Assembly (NCBI GenBank): GCA_002433465.1
Contig: DJIE01000164.1
Span: 1-27,809 of the forward strand
Length of the DNA: 27,809 bases
Origin: Salinisphaera sp. UBA6602
GTDB lineage: Bacteria > Pseudomonadota > Gammaproteobacteria > Nevskiales > Salinisphaeraceae
Direction: 5' to 3'
Of this stretch, positions 8,827-17,198 are shown in pieces. The stretch's first letter is position 1; each line of letters opens with the position of its first letter. Made by a program: the position numbers and the translations under genes. The notes below the pieces were generated by a model, which searched no databases, was not told the origin of the DNA, and saw only the letters and a program-made list of their open reading frames with translations.

Positions 8827-9512
8827 ACCATGCGCCGGTGATGACGCTGGACGGGCCGGGCGGTGCCGGCAAGGGCACGCTGGCCTCGGCGCTGGCGCGC
8901 GAGCTCGGCTGGTGGCTGCTCGACAGCGGTGCGCTGTATCGGCTGGTTGGCCTGGTCGCGCTGCGCGACGGGCTCGACGCCGGGCAGCCAGTCGACTGTG
9001 CCACGGCCGTGGCCGCGGCGCGCTCGCTGGACATGGTCTTCGAGCCGGATCGGCGCGCCGGCCAGCGCGTGCTGCTGGCCGGTGAAGACGTCACCGACAT
9101 CATTCGTACCGACGCGGTGTCGGATGCCGCCTCGAAATGGGCCGTGCAGCCGGACATCCGGGCCGCGCTGCTGGCGCGACAGCGGGATTTCGCCGGCATG
9201 CCCGGGCTCATCGCGGACGGCCGTGATATGGGCACGGTGATCTTCCCCGAAGCCGATCTGAAGCTCTATATCACCGCCTCGGCCGAAGAGCGCGCCAGTC
9301 GCCGTTTCGCGCAGTTGTCGGGCGCTGACGTTGATGCTAATCTTGACCGGATATATCGAGAGATATTGGAGCGGGACGCGCGCGATGCTTCGCGTGAGGT
9401 CGCGCCCCTGAAGCCGGCGGCCGATGCCCATGTCATCGACACGACCGGCGAAAGCGTGGCGACGTCACTGGAAAAAGTGCGTTGCCTTGTACGCGAAAAA
9501 GGCTGGATTTAA
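8823..9512 (+). CDS. cmk: cytidylate kinase
   Basis: Phosphorylates CMP and dCMP with ATP, recycling cytidine nucleotides. At 229 aa it is typical. The P-loop GPGGAGKGT occupies 11-19, followed by LLDSGALYRLVGL, the substrate-binding DGRDMGTVIFPEADLKLYITAS and ERASRRF. The start lies within the aroA stop (ATGA overlap), so it is translated with aroA. Cmk immediately upstream of rpsA is one of the most conserved pairs in Proteobacteria. Confidence 0.97.
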   Translation: MNHAPVMTLDGPGGAGKGTLASALARELGWWLLDSGALYRLVGLVALRDGLDAGQPVDCATAVAAARSLDMVFEPDRRAGQRVLLAGEDVTDIIRTDAVSDAASKWAVQPDIRAALLARQRDFAGMPGLIADGRDMGTVIFPEADLKLYITASAEERASRRFAQLSGADVDANLDRIYREILERDARDASREVAPLKPAADAHVIDTTGESVATSLEKVRCLVREKGWI

Positions 9513-9627
9513 GCTGAATCTGGCTGTTTTGACTGGACCGGTCACGGCGCAATGTCGTTGATCGGATTGTTTTATCAACCACGGATGGCGCTCGCTTTTC
9601 TCAAGCGCCGTAGGATCTTTTCCCCTC
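9513..9627 (+). promoter_or_regulatory. rpsA leader with successive hairpins
   Basis: The 115-nt gap before rpsA contains at least two perfect small stems. GTTGAT (9557-9562) pairs with ATCAAC (9574-9579), and GGCGCT (9587-9592) pairs with AGCGCC (9604-9609). A weaker TGAC/GTCA stem lies further upstream. The second stem ends just before a weak TAGGA at 9611-9615, 12 nt from the ATG. E. coli rpsA also lacks a good Shine-Dalgarno and is autoregulated by S1 binding to a hairpin-rich leader. The same role here is inference. Confidence 0.45.
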
Positions 9628-11313
9628 ATGTCTGAAAGTTTCGCCGAACTATTCGAGCAAAGTCTGCAGGGTCGCACCATGCAGCCCGGTTCCCTCATCA
9701 ACGCCGAGGTGCTGGAAATCAAGAACGACGTGATCATCGTCGATGCCGGCCTCAAGTCGGAAGGCGTGATCCCGATCGACGAGTTCTACGACGATAACGG
9801 CGAAATCTCCGTTGCGGAAGGGGACAAGGTCGAAGTCGCACTGGAAGCCGTGGAAGACGGCTTCGGCGCCACGCGCCTGTCGAAGGAAAAAGCCCAGCGC
9901 ATCCGGACCTGGGACTTCCTTACCGACGCCTACGAAAACAGCGAGTCCGTGGTCGGCCACATCAGTGGCAAGGTCAAGGGCGGTTACACCGTCGATGTCG
10001 GCAACATCCGTGCGTTCCTGCCGGGTTCGCTGGTCGACGTGCGTCCGGTTCGCGATACCACCTATCTCGAAGGCAAGCCGCTCGAGTTCCGCGTCATCAA
10101 GCTCGACCGCCTGCGCAACAACGTGGTCGTGTCGCGTCGCGACGTGCTCAAGGAAGAGTACAGCGAAGAGCGCAAGCAGCTGCTGGACACGCTCCAGGAA
10201 GGCATCGTGCTCAAGGGCATCGTCAAGAACCTGGTCGACTACGGCGCGTTCGTGGACCTGGGCGGTATCGACGGCCTGCTGCATATCACCGACATGTCGT
10301 GGAAGCGCATCAAGGATCCGACCGACGTCGTCAACGTGGGCGAGGAAGTCGAGGTCAAGGTGCTCAAGTTCGACCGTGAGCGCACCCGTGTATCGCTGGG
10401 CCTGAAGCAGCTCGGCGACGATCCGTGGGTCGATATCGCGCGTCGCTACCCGGAAAGCACCCGCCTGTTCGGTAACGTCACCAACATCACCGACTACGGT
10501 GCCTTCGTCGAGATCGAAGAGGGCGTCGAGGGCCTGGTGCACGTGTCCGAAATGGACTGGACCAACAAGAACGTCAATCCGGGCCAGATTGTCGACGTCG
10601 GCGACGAGGTCGAAGTCATGGTGCTGGAGATCGACGAAGAGCGTCGTCGTATCTCGCTGGGCATGAAGCAGTGCAAGTCCAACCCCTGGGAAGACTTTGC
10701 CGCCAACCATCAGCGCAACGACACCGTGCGCGGCCAGATCAAGTCGATCACCGACTTCGGTATCTTCGTGGGTCTGCCGGGCAACATCGACGGCCTGGTG
10801 CATCTGTCGGACCTGTCGTGGAACGACGCCGGCGAAGAAGTGGTGCGCGAATACTCGAAGGGCGACGAGGTCGAGGCCGTGGTGCTTTCGATCGACGCCG
10901 ACCGCGAGCGCATCTCGCTGGGCATCAAGCAGCTGGCGCAGGATCCGATCGGCTCCTTCGTCGCGGACAATCCGAAGGGCAGCGTCGTTTCCGGCAAGAT
11001 CGACACCGTCGATGCTCGCGGTGCGACCGTGGACCTGGGCAACGATGTCGTCGGTTACATCCGGGCGTCCGACATCTCCCGCGATCGCGTGGAAGATGCG
11101 CGTAGCGCGCTGTCGGAAGGCCAGGAAGTCGAGGCCCGCTTCGTCGGCGTCGACCGCCGTAACCGCACCATCAGCCTGTCGATTCGGGCCAAGGACGAAA
11201 AGGACGAGCAGCAGGCCATGCGCGACTACGCGGATACCGATGCTTCGACCGGCACCACCAGCCTTGGCGAGCTGCTCAAGGAGCAGATCGACGCCAGCGA
11301 CCGCAACAACTAA
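9628..11313 (+). CDS. rpsA: 30S ribosomal protein S1
   Basis: S1 binds mRNA at the ribosome platform and is needed to start translation on structured or weak-SD messages. The 561 aa match the six-domain form of gammaproteobacteria (E. coli 557 aa). Six S1/OB repeats fall at about 21-87, 105-171, 192-260, 277-347, 364-434 and 451-520. Repeats 3-6 show the typical pattern [22 protein letters not shown] and [12 protein letters not shown] ends. The first two repeats are the more divergent ribosome-binding pair ([35 protein letters not shown]). The protein ends in a short polar tail. It is followed by a strong terminator and then ihfB. Confidence 0.98.
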   Translation: MSESFAELFEQSLQGRTMQPGSLINAEVLEIKNDVIIVDAGLKSEGVIPIDEFYDDNGEISVAEGDKVEVALEAVEDGFGATRLSKEKAQRIRTWDFLTDAYENSESVVGHISGKVKGGYTVDVGNIRAFLPGSLVDVRPVRDTTYLEGKPLEFRVIKLDRLRNNVVVSRRDVLKEEYSEERKQLLDTLQEGIVLKGIVKNLVDYGAFVDLGGIDGLLHITDMSWKRIKDPTDVVNVGEEVEVKVLKFDRERTRVSLGLKQLGDDPWVDIARRYPESTRLFGNVTNITDYGAFVEIEEGVEGLVHVSEMDWTNKNVNPGQIVDVGDEVEVMVLEIDEERRRISLGMKQCKSNPWEDFAANHQRNDTVRGQIKSITDFGIFVGLPGNIDGLVHLSDLSWNDAGEEVVREYSKGDEVEAVVLSIDADRERISLGIKQLAQDPIGSFVADNPKGSVVSGKIDTVDARGATVDLGNDVVGYIRASDISRDRVEDARSALSEGQEVEARFVGVDRRNRTISLSIRAKDEKDEQQAMRDYADTDASTGTTSLGELLKEQIDASDRNN

Positions 11314-11332
11314 AAATATCGCGGTCGAAAAT

Positions 11333-11364
11333 AACGCGGGGCGCTTGCACGCGCCCCGCGTTTT
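11333..11364 (+). terminator. rho-independent terminator after rpsA
   Basis: A perfect 12-bp stem, AACGCGGGGCGC (11333-11344) with GCGCCCCGCGTT (11351-11362), a 6-nt loop TTGCAC and a following TTTT. It lies 20 nt after the rpsA stop. It separates the rpsA transcript from ihfB. Confidence 0.9.
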
Positions 11365-11435
11365 AACTACCTTCTCATCAGGGGCGTGCCAAGGGGCATG
11401 ATTCGGGGGCGGCGTTTCCAGGGAGAGGACGCTGG

Positions 11436-11723
11436 ATGACTAAATCGGAGTTGATCGAACGGCTGGTCCAGCGTCAGGCGCATATGTCGCACCGTGACGT
11501 TGAACTGGCGGTAAAACTTCTACTCGACGACGTGATCGCCGAGCTGGCGGAAGGCGGCCGCGTGGAGATTCGTGGATTTGGCAGTTTTTCGGTTCACCAT
11601 CGCCCAGCGCGGCGTGGTCGCAACCCGAAAACCGGCGAATCCGTCGACATTCCGCGCAAGTACGTGCCGCATTTCAAGCCCGGCAAGGAATTGCGCGAAC
11701 GGGTCAACACAAACCATTCATAG
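11436..11723 (+). CDS. ihfB: integration host factor subunit beta
   Basis: IHF is an alpha-beta heterodimer that bends DNA sharply at specific sites and serves transcription, replication and recombination. At 95 aa it is normal. The HU/IHF fold is clear: the N-terminal helices [13 protein letters not shown], then [25 protein letters not shown], the beta-arm that enters the minor groove, and [16 protein letters not shown] proteins are close relatives, but the position after rpsA and the [19 protein letters not shown] arm favour IhfB. A good Shine-Dalgarno GGAGAGG (11422-11428) precedes the start. The rpsA terminator upstream implies its own promoter in 11365-11420, though I see no convincing -35/-10 pair. 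Confidence 0.96.
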   Translation: MTKSELIERLVQRQAHMSHRDVELAVKLLLDDVIAELAEGGRVEIRGFGSFSVHHRPARRGRNPKTGESVDIPRKYVPHFKPGKELRERVNTNHS

Positions 11724-11781
11724 CTGGCTATAACCGCCTGTGTCGAAGGGCGGCGTCGCCCGCACAAGTAACGGGAATTAA

Positions 11782-12072
11782 ATGCTACGCCTGATTCGTA
11801 ATCTGATCGTGGTCGTGGGGCTCGTCTTGGGCGTGGCGTTCGGGTTCTTCAACTACGATCTGGTTTCGATCGACCTGCTGTGGACCACGACCGAAGCACC
11901 GCTGGTGGTTCTGCTCGTCGTGGCATTCGTTCTGGGCCTCGCCATCGCTGCCATCGTCTGTGTTGGCAAGATCACTCGGCTACGTGCTCAGCTCACGAGC
12001 GCACGGCGTCGCCTCAAGGACGCCCAGACCGAGATATCAAATCTGCGGAGCATGCCCATTCACGATGCTTGA
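11782..12072 (+). CDS. lapA: LPS assembly protein A, inner-membrane
   Basis: A 96-aa inner-membrane protein of the LapA (DUF1049/YciS) family. Two hydrophobic segments are visible: about residues 5-23 (IRNLIVVVGLVLGVAFGFF) and about 40-61 (PLVVLLVVAFVLGLAIAAIV). The motif NYDLVSIDLLW lies between them, and a charged, probably coiled-coil tail (RLRAQLTSARRRLKDAQTEI) follows. LapA works with LapB in controlling lipopolysaccharide synthesis at the inner membrane. Its stop overlaps lapB by 8 nt, as expected for a coupled pair. Confidence 0.92.
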   Translation: MLRLIRNLIVVVGLVLGVAFGFFNYDLVSIDLLWTTTEAPLVVLLVVAFVLGLAIAAIVCVGKITRLRAQLTSARRRLKDAQTEISNLRSMPIHDA

Positions 12073-13264
12073 TGGCATCTGGTGGGTTCTATTGGCCCTG
12101 CTGCCGCTGGCAGCGGCGTCCGGCTGGTATGTGCGGGGGCGCGCTGACGGCCGCGAGGAATCCACGCCACCGGTCAACGCCGACTACCTGCGCGGTATCA
12201 GCCAGCTCGTCAACGAAGACGCAGATCAGGCGATCGCCACCTTCGTGCGCGTACTCGAGGTCGATAACGACACCGCCGAGACGCATCTGGCCCTGGGTAA
12301 TCTTTTTCGTCGCCAGGGCGAAGTGGACCGCGCTCTGCGCATGCACCAGAACCTGGTCGCCCGGCCCAACCTGAAGGCCATCCATCGTAACCAGGCCCGC
12401 TACGAGCTGGCCCAGGATTACCTGCGCGCCGGCGTGCTGGATCGTGCCGAAGGCCTGTTTCGCGAGCTGGCCGATCAGAATCTGTTCCTCGAACGCTCAC
12501 TCTCGGGCCTGATCGCGATCTATGAACAGGAGCGCGACTGGGATCAATCCATCAGCACGACGCGGCGGCTGGAGACGGTACGCGGCACGTCGCTACGCCC
12601 GGTCATCGCCCAGTACTTCTGCGAGCTGGCGGAGCAGGCACGCAACGCCGGCCAGCGCGACGAAGCGCGCAACCATCTCAAGTCCGCGCGGCAATCCTTT
12701 CGCGACTGTGCGCGTGCGAGCCTGATCGGCGGGCTCATGGCAGAACAGGCCGAGGATTTTCGCGGCGCCATCCGCATCTATCGGCAGGTGATGCGCCAGG
12801 ACGTCGACTTCATCAGTGAAATCATCGAACCGATGCGGCGTTGTTTCGACGCGCTCGACGATCCATCCGGCTATGCCCAGTTCCTGCGCGAGCTGATGCC
12901 GCTCTACGACGGCGCGCACCCGCATGTGGCCTATGCGCGCTTTCTGCATCGACAACAGAAAACGGACGAGGCGATCGCGCATATCTCGCAGTATCTGCAG
13001 ACCGAGCCCAACTGGATCGGTTTCTACCATCTGCTTGACCTGACCTGGTCGCAGACGCGCAGCACCCTCACCGGGCCGCTGGATAGCCTGCGCCAGTCGC
13101 TTGGCCAGATCATCGAGCGCCAGCCCACCTATCACTGCGGCCAGTGCGGCTTTTCCGGGCGCTATCTGCATTGGCAGTGCCCGAGCTGTCGACAGTGGAA
13201 TACGATCGTGCCGACCCGCGACGTCCGCCCGGTGGAGTCCGGGCCGGGCCGATCCGCACGCTAG
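12065..13264 (+). CDS. lapB: LPS assembly protein B (tetratricopeptide protein with rubredoxin-like zinc site)
   Basis: LapB (YciM) is an inner-membrane-anchored TPR protein that presents LpxC to the FtsH protease and so sets the rate of lipid A synthesis. I chose the ATG at 12065, overlapping the lapA stop. It gives MLDGIWWVLLALLPLAAASG, the expected single N-terminal membrane helix, and 399 aa (E. coli 389). A longer in-frame start at 11960 would add residues read from inside lapA. TPR helices fill about 45-340 (ETHLALGNLFRRQGEVDRAL, RYELAQDYLRAGVLDRAEGLF). The C-terminal metal site has Cys358, Cys361, Cys372 and Cys375 (CGQC and CPSC), essential in the E. coli homologue. Confidence 0.95.
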   Translation: MLDGIWWVLLALLPLAAASGWYVRGRADGREESTPPVNADYLRGISQLVNEDADQAIATFVRVLEVDNDTAETHLALGNLFRRQGEVDRALRMHQNLVARPNLKAIHRNQARYELAQDYLRAGVLDRAEGLFRELADQNLFLERSLSGLIAIYEQERDWDQSISTTRRLETVRGTSLRPVIAQYFCELAEQARNAGQRDEARNHLKSARQSFRDCARASLIGGLMAEQAEDFRGAIRIYRQVMRQDVDFISEIIEPMRRCFDALDDPSGYAQFLRELMPLYDGAHPHVAYARFLHRQQKTDEAIAHISQYLQTEPNWIGFYHLLDLTWSQTRSTLTGPLDSLRQSLGQIIERQPTYHCGQCGFSGRYLHWQCPSCRQWNTIVPTRDVRPVESGPGRSAR

Positions 13265-13344
13265 CCGGCCACTACGACGATACGGCGCTCTGCGGGCGGG
13301 TGTCGAACCGCGGGGCCCGGCAAGGGCTGCTGTCCAACGAGGGC

Positions 13345-14838
13345 TCAGTAGCGGGCGTCTGCGGCCACCTGCTCGCGGCATTCGCGTTCCGACCAGGCGC
13401 GATGACAGGACTTCACCATTTGGTCCAGCAGCGCCCGCAGGCGTGCCTTGTCGAAGGCGTTCAGCTCGGTTGTTTGAAGCGCGGTGCGCAGCTGGTTGAT
13501 GGCGGGGCCATAGGCGCCGCGCAGCTCGTAGTATTTGGCCTGGCGATAGTAGGCCTCGCCGAGATTGCCCTGGTCGCCGGCCACGCGCGCGAGCATCTGC
13601 TGTGCGTCGGCGGATTGCTCGAGCAGGGCGCGGTCCTGCAGTAGAAACGACCGTACGGCCTGCGCATCGCCCGTATCCATCAGGAACTCGGCATAGTCGA
13701 GCTTGACCGCGGCACTGTCGGGAAAGGCGGTCCGGGCCTGTTCGAGCAGCTCGCGTGCCTGTTGGGTCTGTCCGGACTGGCGACGGGCCTGTGCCAGGGC
13801 CAGGGTATAGGCGGCATGCGACGGCCCCTGGGTGGCCAGCGGCTCGAGCAGGGCAATGGCGTCATCGCTGCGGCCGAGCTGCAGGAGGGTGAGCGCATAG
13901 CCGTAGTCCAGGGCCGGCTTGGCGCCTTCGTCGCGGCGGCGCTGCTCGTAATAGCGCAGCAGCTCGCCGTACTGTTTGCTCACGAGCACGCGCGCGCGTT
14001 CCTTCATGAGCGCGTAGGTATCGCTTTCCTGCACCCGGGTATTGGCATAGTCGCGCGCGCGGACTTCGGCTTCGGCCATGCGCGTGTTGCTCACCGGATG
14101 CGAAAGCAGGATATCGGGTAGCTGGTTGCCGTACAGGCGCGAGCGCCGCTGCATTTTTTCGAAGAAGCTTGCCATGGCGTCCGGGTCGAAACCCGATTCG
14201 GCCATGGTCCGTATGCCGATACGGTCGGCCTCGAACTCGTGGGCGCGGGTGAAGTTGGTCTGCTGCTGGTTGAGATTGGACACGCCGGCGGTCACAGCCG
14301 CGGTGAGGGCGTCCGGATCGCCGCCGCCGGCGATCGCTGCGACCAGAATGGCGGCCGCCGTCGCCCAGCCCATGCCGGAGGTCGCTTCGATCTGGCGGGC
14401 GATATGACGCTGGGTGACATGGGCCATTTCGTGGCCCATCACGCCGGCCAGCTCGCTTTCGTTGTCGGTTTCGGTAATCAGACCGGCGTTGATCCCGATA
14501 TAGCCGCCCGGCAGCGCGAAGGCGTTGATTTGACCGCTATTGATCGGGTAGAACCGAAACGCGCTGGCATCGGCGTCGGTATGCTTGGCCAGGCGCGTTC
14601 CCACACGGGTGAGGTATTCGCGCAGCTGAACGTCCTCGATGATCAGGTGGCGCGCCAGCAGCTGAGCCACGACCTGCAGCCCGACCTTCTGCTCTTCGGC
14701 TGGCGACATGTAGTTGTCTGCCGGCTGTCCGATGCTGGGCAGCTGATAATCGCGCGCGCTCACGAGCGTGCTGACAGTCAACAGACAGGCCATCAGCAGG
14801 ACCGAAAAACGGGTCGAGCGGTGCGAACCAAAAATCAC
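13345..14838 (-). CDS. bepA: M48-family periplasmic metalloprotease/chaperone, BepA-like, with TPR domain
   Basis: BepA (YfgC) is a periplasmic zinc protease and chaperone that helps assemble outer-membrane proteins such as LptD and degrades stalled ones. It has 497 aa. A signal peptide covers about 1-28 (RFSVLLMACLLTVSTLVSA). The active site is HEMAH at 136-140, with the third zinc ligand Glu201 (AHEFEADRIG) and His247 in LLSHPVSNTR, matching the 'His switch' position of E. coli BepA (H246). TPR repeats fill about 310-470. The annotated start is GTG (14838) with no good Shine-Dalgarno; Met16 is an alternative that would shorten the signal peptide. The gene converges with lapB and diverges from perM, its neighbour in E. 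coli as well. Confidence 0.93.
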   Translation of the reverse strand: MIFGSHRSTRFSVLLMACLLTVSTLVSARDYQLPSIGQPADNYMSPAEEQKVGLQVVAQLLARHLIIEDVQLREYLTRVGTRLAKHTDADASAFRFYPINSGQINAFALPGGYIGINAGLITETDNESELAGVMGHEMAHVTQRHIARQIEATSGMGWATAAAILVAAIAGGGDPDALTAAVTAGVSNLNQQQTNFTRAHEFEADRIGIRTMAESGFDPDAMASFFEKMQRRSRLYGNQLPDILLSHPVSNTRMAEAEVRARDYANTRVQESDTYALMKERARVLVSKQYGELLRYYEQRRRDEGAKPALDYGYALTLLQLGRSDDAIALLEPLATQGPSHAAYTLALAQARRQSGQTQQARELLEQARTAFPDSAAVKLDYAEFLMDTGDAQAVRSFLLQDRALLEQSADAQQMLARVAGDQGNLGEAYYRQAKYYELRGAYGPAINQLRTALQTTELNAFDKARLRALLDQMVKSCHRAWSERECREQVAADARY

Positions 14839-15427
14839 GAGTGGGCCATGTTGGCAGCGGTGGGGCGCATGAACTTCAGACCCCAGATTAGCGTGTTTCG
14901 TTCATTCGATTAAACTGGCGCGATCAGAGAACTTCTGATTGAGCCATATACGTTTGTGCCCATGTTTTGCAGACAAGCGCATGTCCATAACGTAAGTCGG
15001 CTTGGTGCCACCGGCAGTGCCACGTCTTGGCAGGGATGGGGCCGGCCCTGGCATGCCTGCGACTAGACATACGACGCCTTTTCGAGGGGCCGCGCGATTG
15101 CTGTCATACAGCAGCGGTTCACGCATGTTATTAATCCGGCATGAAAATAAAAGTTGTTTCGGGTTTATGACGTGCATGTGCGAACGCATGAGCGCCGCGA
15201 CCAGCGCCCGCGCAGCCATCGAAAGAAGCGCCGCACAGGTGCCGGCATCTACTTTTCAATGACGTTGAAAAAAACAGACCGAGTCGCCCGCTTTAGGGCC
15301 GGACTAATATTCAGCATGCGGGTTTGCAAACCACGCGCCAGCACACAGGAGCCGACGTGCCGAAGCTATTGTTTTCTCCATTCGTCTTGACGCAAGGCGC
15401 GATGCCAGTCGGCGCGCGGGTGCAGCG
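14839..15427. other. 589-nt gene-free region between divergent bepA and perM
   Basis: No convincing gene is seen here. The short open frames on both strands lack recognisable domains and good ribosome-binding sites. The region is visibly more AT-rich than its neighbours from about 15120. It must hold the promoters of bepA and perM. Local symmetry includes TGCTGT-CAT-ACAGCA (15099-15113), a 10-bp palindrome GGGCCGGCCC (15039-15048) and a direct repeat GTGCCAC around 15006-15022. An sRNA or an operator is possible but unproven. Confidence 0.5.
15099..15113. promoter_or_regulatory. perfect inverted repeat, possible operator upstream of perM
   Basis: TGCTGT and ACAGCA are separated by CAT. The dyad lies in the divergent bepA-perM region, about 315 nt before perM. 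The spacing is wrong for a LexA box. It could bind a dimeric regulator or form a small RNA hairpin; nothing in the sequence decides. Confidence 0.3.
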
Positions 15428-16522
15428 ATGAACGTCGTGCGCGAATGGTTCAGCCGCCACTTCTCGGATCCGCAGGTGGTTGCACTCGCGTTGATTCTTG
15501 TCAGTGCGCTGGTGTTGGTGATGGTTTTCGGCACGCTGCTCACGCCGGTACTGGCTGCCGTCGTAGTGGCCTATCTGCTGGATTCACCGGTGCTCTGGCT
15601 CGAGCGCGTCAACGTGCCCCGCTGGCTGGGCGCGGCCCTGTTGTCCACCGCGTTGTTGATCGGCGTGGTATGGGTGAGTTTCGCGCTGCTGCCGCTACTG
15701 ACCCGCCAGGCCGGCCAGGTGCTCACCGAGGTGCCCAGTCTGATCAGCCGGGCGCAGGAATGGATTGCCGCTTTACCCGAGCGTTACCCGGCGCTGATCA
15801 CCGATGACCAGATCAACGCCATGATCAACAGCATGACGTTCGATGTGGGCTCGCTACGCCAGACCGTGGTCAGCCGCTCGCTGGTGGTCGGCATGAGCCT
15901 GCTGTATCTGTCGGTCTACCTGTTGCTGGTGCCGCTCATGGTCTTCTTCATGCTGCGCGACAAGGCACTGATTCTGCGCTGGTTCGCTAATTTCGGCCCG
16001 CGCAACGGACGCCTGGTGCGCAACGTTTGGGCCGACGTGAACGCCCAGCTGGGCAACTACGTGCGTGGCAAGGCGCTGGAAATCGTCATCGTCTGGATTG
16101 CCGCCTATATCGTGTTCTCGCTGCTCGGGCTCAAGTACGCGATGCTGCTCTCGGCGCTGGTCGGCTTCTCGGTCCTGGTGCCCTATATCGGCGCGTTCGG
16201 CATGACCGTGCCGGTAATGCTGGTGGCCTATGCGCAGTGGGGCTTCGAGGCACAGACGGTATACGTGCTGATCGCCTACGCCATATTGCAGATGGTCGAC
16301 GGCAATCTGCTGGTGCCCGTGCTCTTCTCGGAAGCGGTCGATCTACATCCGGTGGCCATCATCACCGCGGTGCTCTTCTTCGGCGGTATATGGGGCTTCT
16401 GGGGCGTGTTCTTCGCGATCCCGCTGGCGACGGTGGTCCATGCCGTCATCAAGGCCTGGCCGCGCAGAGAGGCCGTGCTGCCAGAGCTCGATAACGAGCG
16501 CGACGCGCAGGAGGCCCCGTAA
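15428..16522 (+). CDS. perM: PerM / AI-2E-family transporter-like membrane protein
   Basis: A 364-aa polytopic inner-membrane protein of the AI-2 exporter/PerM (UPF0118) family. The N-terminus MNVVREWFSRHFSDPQVVAL followed by paired hydrophobic helices (LALILVSALVLVMVFG, TPVLAAVVVAYLLDSPVLWLE) is typical. So are the central LYLSVYLLLVPLMVFFMLRDK, the helix pairs near LLGLKYAMLLSALVGFSVLVPYIGAFG and the late DGNLLVPVLFSEAVDLHPVAII with GGIWGFWGVFFAIPLA. About eight membrane segments are expected. The substrate is unknown: the family includes TqsA, but most members have no proven substrate. In E. coli perM (yfgO) adjoins bepA, as here. The Shine-Dalgarno is weak. Confidence 0.9.
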   Translation: MNVVREWFSRHFSDPQVVALALILVSALVLVMVFGTLLTPVLAAVVVAYLLDSPVLWLERVNVPRWLGAALLSTALLIGVVWVSFALLPLLTRQAGQVLTEVPSLISRAQEWIAALPERYPALITDDQINAMINSMTFDVGSLRQTVVSRSLVVGMSLLYLSVYLLLVPLMVFFMLRDKALILRWFANFGPRNGRLVRNVWADVNAQLGNYVRGKALEIVIVWIAAYIVFSLLGLKYAMLLSALVGFSVLVPYIGAFGMTVPVMLVAYAQWGFEAQTVYVLIAYAILQMVDGNLLVPVLFSEAVDLHPVAIITAVLFFGGIWGFWGVFFAIPLATVVHAVIKAWPRREAVLPELDNERDAQEAP

Positions 16523-16572
16523 CCGTCGCCGCTCTCGCGCGGCGCCTCGCACCCGGCGGGGCAGCGCCGGCC

Positions 16573-17110
16573 GGATGGGTTAGCGCAGCGTAAGCCAACA
16601 AGGGAACGCAGTCCCGATACCCCCATTTGGCGATCGCGGCTCGAACGGCCTCACAACCCCGTTCCGTGTTGGTTTACGGCCTGCGGCCTAAACCAACCTA
16701 CGCGGCAAGGTGCCGGGTTCGGTGTGTGTTAACGCCGCATCGATTCCAGTCTGCGATCGAACGCCAATAGCGCGAATGAAGACCGCGAAGGCCGGGCAGG
16801 GCGGAGGTTGGATTAGCGCAGCGTAATCCAACAAAGAACGCAGCCCAGATATTCCCATTCGGCGATCGCGGCTCGAACGGCCTCACAACCTCGTTCCGTC
16901 TTGGTTTACGGCCTGCGGCCTAAACCGACCTACGCGGCAACGTGCCGGTTTCGGTGTGCGTTAACGCCGCATCGATTGGAGTCTGCAACCGAACGCCAAT
17001 AGCGCGAATGATGACCCCGAAGGCCGGGCAGGGCGTAGGTTGGATTAGCGCAGCGTAATCCAACATAAGAACGCAGCCCCCGATCCCAATCCCGCGATCC
17101 CGGCTCGAAT
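16573..17110. repeat. 232-bp tandem repeat array of paired palindromes (BIME-like), about 2.3 copies
   Basis: A unit of 232-233 bp occurs twice and begins a third time. The landmark TTAGCGCAGCG recurs at 16580, 16813 and 17045. Each full unit carries two hairpins. Type 1 has stem GTTGGATTA / TAATCCAAC around GCGCAGCG (16807-16832 and 17039-17064; a degraded copy lies near 16574-16599). Type 2 has stem TTGGTTTA / TAAACCAA with an inner GGCC/GGCC (16669-16696 and 16901-16928). Type 2 reads like a diverged reverse complement of type 1, so each unit is a head-to-head pair, as in BIMEs. The third unit stops near 17110. It fills most of the gap from 16523 to 17198; the rest (16523-16572 and 17111-17154) shows nothing recognisable. 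Confidence 0.88.
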
Positions 17111-17154
17111 CGCGCGGAGGATCAGTTTCCCTGCGGGCTTACCGCCTGTCGACA

Positions 17155-17184
17155 AGGGCCTGGCCGGCGCAGAGGCCGGCCAGG
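17155..17184 (-). terminator. hairpin after glcF, probable terminator
   Basis: A perfect 10-bp stem, CCTGGCCGGC (17159-17168) with GCCGGCCAGG (17175-17184), and a 6-nt loop, 14 nt beyond the glcF stop. Read on the minus strand the following T-run is short and broken (CCCTT), so it may be weak or may protect the RNA end. Confidence 0.5.
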
Positions 17185-17198
17185 GGGAGGGGCAGTGC

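Noticed and set aside
9649..10803. A 384-aa minus-strand open frame inside rpsA
   Set aside because: It mirrors the repeating S1 codons; its His/Asp/Val-rich composition is that of a shadow frame.
11960..12064. Upstream in-frame extension of lapB
   Set aside because: It overlaps lapA coding sequence and would put 35 polar residues before the membrane anchor. The ATG at 12065 matches the family start.
15099..15113. LexA (SOS) box
   Set aside because: CTGT and ACAG are present but separated by 3 nt, not 8.
14902..15262. Small open frames on both strands in the bepA-perM gap
   Set aside because: No domain, no convincing ribosome-binding site, and mutually overlapping; not supported as genes.
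16573..17110. CRISPR array
   Set aside because: The repeat unit is 232 bp and the intervening sequence is itself repeated, so there are no unique spacers; no cas genes are present.
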